Positions 58,709 through 64,000 of a stretch of DNA of 64,000 nucleotides are shown here, piece after piece. Below the pieces are notes generated by a model. It ran no database searches and was not told where the DNA came from. It saw only the letters and a program-made list of their open reading frames with translations. Made by a program: the position numbers and the translations under genes. Source of the DNA: Papaver somniferum (taxonomy: Eukaryota; Streptophyta; Magnoliopsida; Ranunculales; Papaveraceae). The stretch covers positions 1,054,984 through 1,118,983 of the forward strand of contig NW_020650971.1 of NCBI RefSeq assembly GCF_003573695.1. The letters run 5' to 3'. The number at the start of each line of letters is the position of its first letter. The first letter of the stretch is position 1.

Positions 58709-60112
58709 ATTCAGGATTGGATACCATGGCTGATTGTACCATTAAAAATCCAGTGGTCTCCCACAGGCTTAACAGAGACGGCCAGTTGAGCCATCCCACC
58801 GCGGTCTAACAATTCTTGTTTTTCCTAAACTTATACACCCATAACGACGGTGTTGGAACTAATAACACTTGAAAATATTCTTAGAAAATCAAAGCCAAGA
58901 GTGAGAGGTAGAACCACTGAAACTACAGTATTAGCCAACGTGCTTAGATGCGCATCCGACTCAAAATTAAAATATCATCACTACATTTCATGGCCCTCCC
59001 CATAAAAAATAACATTGAATTTAACTTTGTTCAAGTAATGGCAAGAGAAATCAACTTCTGTATCGGGTTTCTTTATAATAAGATTCATACAAAAATTCAT
59101 TTCCTTAACCATCACCATAAATAAGAAGAGTTCAGTGAAACCCACAACTACAGCTCATGCAGGAAGGTTGCAAGCAAAGATTCTAGACTGACACAGTGCT
59201 AGTCAGGAGACAAGCTACTAGCTAGTCTACAGGTTTCCTTCAGCAAAAAACTCATCAAACCTAAACACCTTAATATCCCAAAGCTCTCTGAACCATCAAA
59301 CCAAAACACCTTAATGACAGAAAAACTAAACCTACAAAATCGGATGATCTTAAGCTGATATCGTAAAATGTGAGATGGAGTTAGTAGACAATCGGGACTG
59401 AATTAAACCCGTTATCTGTGGATACCACATCCCTACGGTTGTCTAGCCGCTACCAATTGAAACACAAATGTCAACTGGTTTTCAATTTATGCATCATTGG
59501 TATAAACTACTGCAAAGGAATTATACATAACCTTCACACTCAATAAACCCAATACATGCAATATTACCCACCCGTATCAGATTATTGTGATACAATACGG
59601 AAAATAAAACAAATTCACCAAACAATTTTAGTTATAGTAGCAAAAGAGTCACCGAAATATTTAGAACTACTAGACCCACCGAAGAAAAGCCGAGAACTAC
59701 ACCGTGAGATCAAACGGACAAAATATTACGTTTTCAGTTTTGGAATAAGAGTAGGCAGGAGTGGGCTCCACCACCCCTCTCACACGGTGCATTTAGTCAT
59801 TTACCAATATATTTCTTGGAAAACGAATGGTTCATCCGAAAAAAAAATTACCGAATAATGCAATGCACCGTGTAAAAAAGGTAGTGGGGCCCACTCCTGC
59901 TCTCATCTATAACAGTATAAAAAGAATGGTGATGCCACCACTGGTCGCAATATTGTGTCGATTCAATCCTTCACGGCTCATTCCTTTAGTGAACCTAGAA
60001 TCACTTATATTACTTTTTCTACTATTTACTCCTGAATCTAATAATTATCTTTGAAAATCCTTCATGCTAATTGAGAGACTAACTTGAGGACAGTTAACGA
60101 GCATTTGAAAAT

Positions 60113-60233
60113 CGGAAATGATAACCTTACCGATTTTCTGTCCCGACCAACCCCTATTGTCTCCGACGAGTCCCATGGGCTATTTTTCGTCAGGACACAG
60201 CTCGGGATAAGAAATCAATGGGTGTACCACCCT
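60113..60233. mobile_element. Small insertion with 8-bp duplication in copy B
   Basis: TTGAAAAT flanks both sides (60105-60112 and 60234-60241). The left end starts CGGAAATGATAACC like the two MITEs above, but the right end is not its complement, so it may be a truncated family member. Confidence 0.55.
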
Positions 60234-60960
60234 TTGAAAATTGAAAATACTAGCAACTGCGATACTTTCCAAAAGCTGCTAGACCTATTCTGGATTGGAT
60301 ACCACGGCTGATTGTACCATTGAAAAACCCAGTGGTCTTTACAGGCTTAACAGAAAGACAACCAGCTGAGCCATCCCACAGTGGTCTAACAATTTTTGTT
60401 TATACACCCATAACGACGGTCTTGGAACTAATAACACTTGAAAATATTCCTCACAAATTAAAGCCGCGAGTAAGAGGTAAAACTACTGGAACTATATGCA
60501 GTATTAGCCAACGTACTTAGAAGCGCATCAGACTAAAAATTAAAATATCATCACTACATTTCATGACCCTCCCCATAAAAAAAAAACATTTTTACCTTGT
60601 TCAAGTAATGGCCAGAGAAAAAAGGTTTCTTTATAATAAGATTCATACAAAAATTCATTTTATTAACCATCATCATGAATAAAAAAGGTTCAGTGAAACC
60701 CACAACTAGACTAGCTTGCAAACAAACCAAAACACCTTAATAATAGAAAAACTAAACCTACAAAACCGGGACTGAATTAAACCCGCTACCAATTGAAACG
60801 CAAATCTCAACTGGTTTTCAATTTATGCATCATTGGTATACACAACTGCAAAGGAATTATAGATAGCCTTCACACTCAATAAACCAATACATGCAATATT
60901 AGCCACCCGTATCAGATTATTGTGAAACAATAGAGCAAATAAAACAACATTTTTAGTTAT

Positions 60961-63270
60961 AATAGCAAAAGAGTCAGATTAATTATTGCCAAATAAACAT
61001 TGTAAGTTCATGAAGGAGAGGAGATTTCTCTGTGTCTCCGTTCACACATCTAATTGAATCATCATACTCCTTTACCAGCTATCTTTTTTTTTGAGAAGAA
61101 AAATCCAATAAAATTGATAAATGTCTCCCAGTTGTAATGTGAAGCAAAAATTGATGATTACAGTGCAATGCATCTCAGAAAAGTTAAAATCTAAAATCAA
61201 TTTGAAAACAAGATTCTTACCATTGAAGCTATAGAGTGAGAGATAGCAGCAAAATATCAGGCCGAACAGACATTCTACTTAATCACGTACAATGTCGACC
61301 AAGAAATATCCGGGCATGAAATCCAGAAGATATCACCTGTACCAGATCAGAAGAATCAAAGAAATACAAGATCGAATTTTTGAGGTTTTGAAGGTAGAGA
61401 GAAGGCGCAGAAAATCTGAGTTAGGAATGGAGGGACTAACGAAGCTTTATGTTGCCGTGGTGACACAATCTATGGAAATTTAGGGTTCCTGCAAGTTTAC
61501 ATTTTTGTCCCTCACTTTCCTTCCATTACTGGACTTTGATGGGTAACATGACTGGGTTTCATTAGATTGGGAGGCCCATGATGCATGTAAGAAACAACTC
61601 CTTTGGTTCACCAAAAACATAAACATCGACAATGCGCAAGAGCTGAATTGCATTATAGTTGTCAACCAAATCAGGGTATGATGCATCCATTCACACTGCA
61701 CAGCACTACCTAGCTACCAGATCAAAAGTTCGGCCAGGCAACAGCCAAGATTTCCGAGTGAAGATATGAATTCGAAATGCTAGCTGCACTTTTACTGCAA
61801 AACCCAAAAACCTGCCTCCATACTAATCTTAGGAGCCGGGGATGGGATTCACGGACCCAAAAAGGAGACGGGGATGGGATTCACGGACCCAAAAAAACCG
61901 CCCCTACTAATCATTGGGTCACTAGGGCAACTGGTGTCTCGCGCCGCTGTTTTGAAACATCCTATTGAAGTTCCCATTATGAAGTATTTGAATTCATTCA
62001 GGTCCAAAAGTTTTAGTAGCCAAGTGGGGAGGACTGTGGAGTCCTCTGGGTAAGATTCCATGAACTGCTTATAAAATCTCAATTTATAAGAACCCAGAAA
62101 GACCATAGAAAGACTTAACCTGAAGACCAGGCATGGTTCCAATGGGAAACCATGAGCATAAGGTAATCTGTCTATAGTCTGACGATAAACTGTTCTTCTT
62201 TTGACACCAAAAGTATGTACATCTTCACATAGTTACATTGGTGACACAATCAATGGAATAGTCATTTACCCACTGACTCAAAGAATAGCTAATCCTTTAG
62301 CCTTTTAGATTGCTAGGCCATAAAAGAAGTAGAGGAACTCAATCTCTACATTATATACGACACACATGTAATAATTGTGCCAATCATTCTCCTAAAATGA
62401 TGCATGATTTCCACCTTTAAATTGTCTCCCCAAGCCAATCCCAACCCCCTTGAAAGTCCTACAGATGAACACAATGTCAGGTTTATGTGCTAGGTACAAC
62501 TTGGTCAGGTGAACCAATGCCCTGACAATTCTAAGAGAGTAATATCATGGTGCTAAATGAAGTAGAAAGACAATCCAAAATAACACAGAACAGTTCAAAA
62601 AGTTCTACCATAGAAACTAAAAAGCTTGTACTAAAAGCGAATCAGCAAGCATTAATGTGGAACACTAATCTAAATTTATGAGAGCATAAGCATACCATGT
62701 TTCACATAATACCTAAAGCATAAACTAACACCATGGATAATGCCAAACAGTGGATTCCAAGAGAATTAGTTAGTCAAACAACCGTATAATCACATATGAA
62801 CTTCAGAGTTAAGTGAAATATGAGAAGCAACGGTGTAAATTGGCAGCCTATAAGTGGGTGTAACTGGATGAATCTGACTAGAAAAGCAGTTTGGTAAAAA
62901 ATACAAATTCTGAGAAAACAAGGAGATTAATATGGATTACCTGATTGTCTGCCTTAGCCTTGATTAATTCTTCTTTATTCTCGGTGCATCGCACAGGTTG
63001 CATACTAGTGGTTCTAAAATCTCTAAAGAGTTCCTAGAGTAAGTATATAAGTTTTTTTATCTTGAACATAAATGTCTTTAAGATGGAAAAGGTCAAAGTA
63101 AACCGTTTTAGAACTATATTTAAACTCCTCCTGTAACAAAATATTCTTTCGGCACAGTTTACTTAACTCAGTTCCTGCTACTTATAAATCCCGTGGAAAT
63201 CTCAAACGGAGATCCAACATAAATCCCGTGAAAACCTCGGAAGGAGATAAAACAAGGGTTTGGGAAGCCA
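60961..63270. other. Intergenic; possible non-coding exon and short tandem repeat
   Basis: On the minus strand 61490-61230 has the look of a 5' UTR exon (starts near ACCCTAAATTTCC, CT-rich), but no coding exon follows. A 32-bp unit GGGGATGGGATTCACGGACC repeats at 61838 and 61870, and a related word occurs near 53931. Nothing else is recognised. Confidence 0.4.
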
Positions 63271-64000
63271 CTCTAACATTGGGATTGTAAAGGACATTAG
63301 TGATCTCCACCATTCTCTTGTACGAGATTTCCTTAGAAAAATCTCAGTCGATCTAGCATCTTCAAAAAATAATCACCGATAGAAAATCCAGGATATTATC
63401 CGGAGTTAGAGAATGGAGATATACTTCAGCCTTTTACAATCCCAATGCTAGAAGGGCATCCCTCAAAACTGTTTTCCTTATGAGATTTCACATAACAAGT
63501 TACAATGTTTTCATGCTAAATTGAGAGACTAACTTGAGGACCAAACAAGGTTCAAATGCACAATAGTTAGCATTTGAAAATACCTTTCCGAAGCTGCTAG
63601 ACCCATTGTGGATTGGATACAACAGCTGATTGTACCATCGCAAAACCCATTGGTCTCTACAGGCTTAGCAGAGACCTAAGGTTTTTGGTGGGGGATTCCA
63701 ATTTCCACTAGTGATCTCCACCATTCTCTTGTCCGAGATTTCCTTAGAAAAATCTCAGTCGATCTAGCATCTTCAAAAAAAAAATCACCGATAGAAAATC
63801 CAGGATATTATCCGGAGTTAGAGAATGGAGATATACTTCAGCCTTTTACAATCCCAATGCTAGAAGGGCATCCCTCAAAACTGTTTTCCTTATGAGATTT
63901 CACATAACAAGTTACAATGTTTTGATGCTAAATTGAGAGACTTACTTGAGGACCAAACAAGGTTCAAATGAACAATAGTTAGCATTTGAAAATACCTTTC
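63271..64000. repeat. Duplicated block at the right edge, 411-bp spacing
   Basis: 63300-63589 recurs at 63711-64000 with few differences and continues past the window. The left copy also shows inverted ends (CATTGGGATTGTAAAGG near 63278 and CTTTTACAATCCCAATG near 63432), suggesting an inverted-repeat element of about 170 bp within the duplicated unit. The right copy lacks the left arm. Confidence 0.9.

Larger units (their letters stand above)
57430..60960. repeat. Tandem segmental duplication, two diverged copies
   Basis: Copy A (about 57430-59620) and copy B (about 59650-60960) share long ordered matches: CACTTATATTACTTTT near 57824 and 60003, TATACACCCATAACGACGG at 58832 and 60401 (1569 bp apart), and AAAATATCATCACTACATTT near 58970 and 60541. 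Copy A is longer through two MITE insertions and a 58-bp tandem duplication. A shorter third relative lies at about 63510-63680. No coding sequence. Confidence 0.8.

Noticed and set aside
61292..61483. 63-codon plus-strand ORF, Arg/Lys-rich
   Set aside because: The opposite strand looks like a 5' UTR exon and the peptide has no recognisable family. There is not enough to call a gene.

Overview
The window is nuclear DNA from a flowering plant, most likely a eudicot. It has spliced genes with GT-AG introns, long AT-rich spacers, plant-type LTR retrotransposons and DNA transposons, and typical plant proteins (expansin, organellar RNase II, ARF and Alfin-like pieces). I cannot name the species. 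Only two ordinary, intact host genes are visible: a 14-exon organellar exoribonuclease gene of the RNR1 type (20647-24956, 800 aa) and a 3-exon alpha-expansin gene (29190-30416, 259 aa). Most of the rest is transposon-derived, and many elements could be delimited to the base from their target-site duplications (TSDs).

Left part (1-17554): a decayed Copia element on the minus strand runs off the left edge. A 376-bp MITE follows. Then comes a 12.4-kb LTR element (5190-17549, TSD ACAAC) with gag-protease remnants on the plus strand and an intron-containing antisense gene on the minus strand. It is itself interrupted by a second LTR element (9947-13640, TSD AGAAC), whose 5' LTR holds a third, solo LTR (10714-12261, TSD GAAGG).

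Middle (17555-31057): a frameshifted small Cys-rich ORF, a 380-bp MULE-type MITE with a 9-bp TSD, a repeat-rich upstream region, the RNR1-type gene, a 4.2-kb spacer and the expansin gene.

31058-49305: a block bracketed by two 139-bp direct repeats with one visible mismatch. It contains what looks like one large Mutator-like (MULE) complex: a plant-mobile-domain gene remnant and a trihelix-like ORF on the plus strand, and on the minus strand a FAR1-type MULE transposase joined to an OTU cysteine-protease domain. GTTCGG/CCGAAC hairpin repeats lie between and beside them. A young non-autonomous LTR retrotransposon (39290-46984, TSD CCTAA) landed inside one of those repeats. A tRNA-Leu(CAA)-like gene with an unusually short variable arm follows.

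49306-64000: three hAT-type elements with perfect 8-bp TSDs. The second (51350-53673) has captured pieces of two unrelated host genes, the first two exons of an Alfin-like gene and the last three exons of an auxin response factor gene. They are arranged so that they splice conceptually into one uninterrupted 253-codon chimera, with a TATA box upstream inside the element. This is the most striking feature of the window. The right end is non-coding: a segmental tandem duplication whose copies differ by small MITE insertions, and other local repeats.
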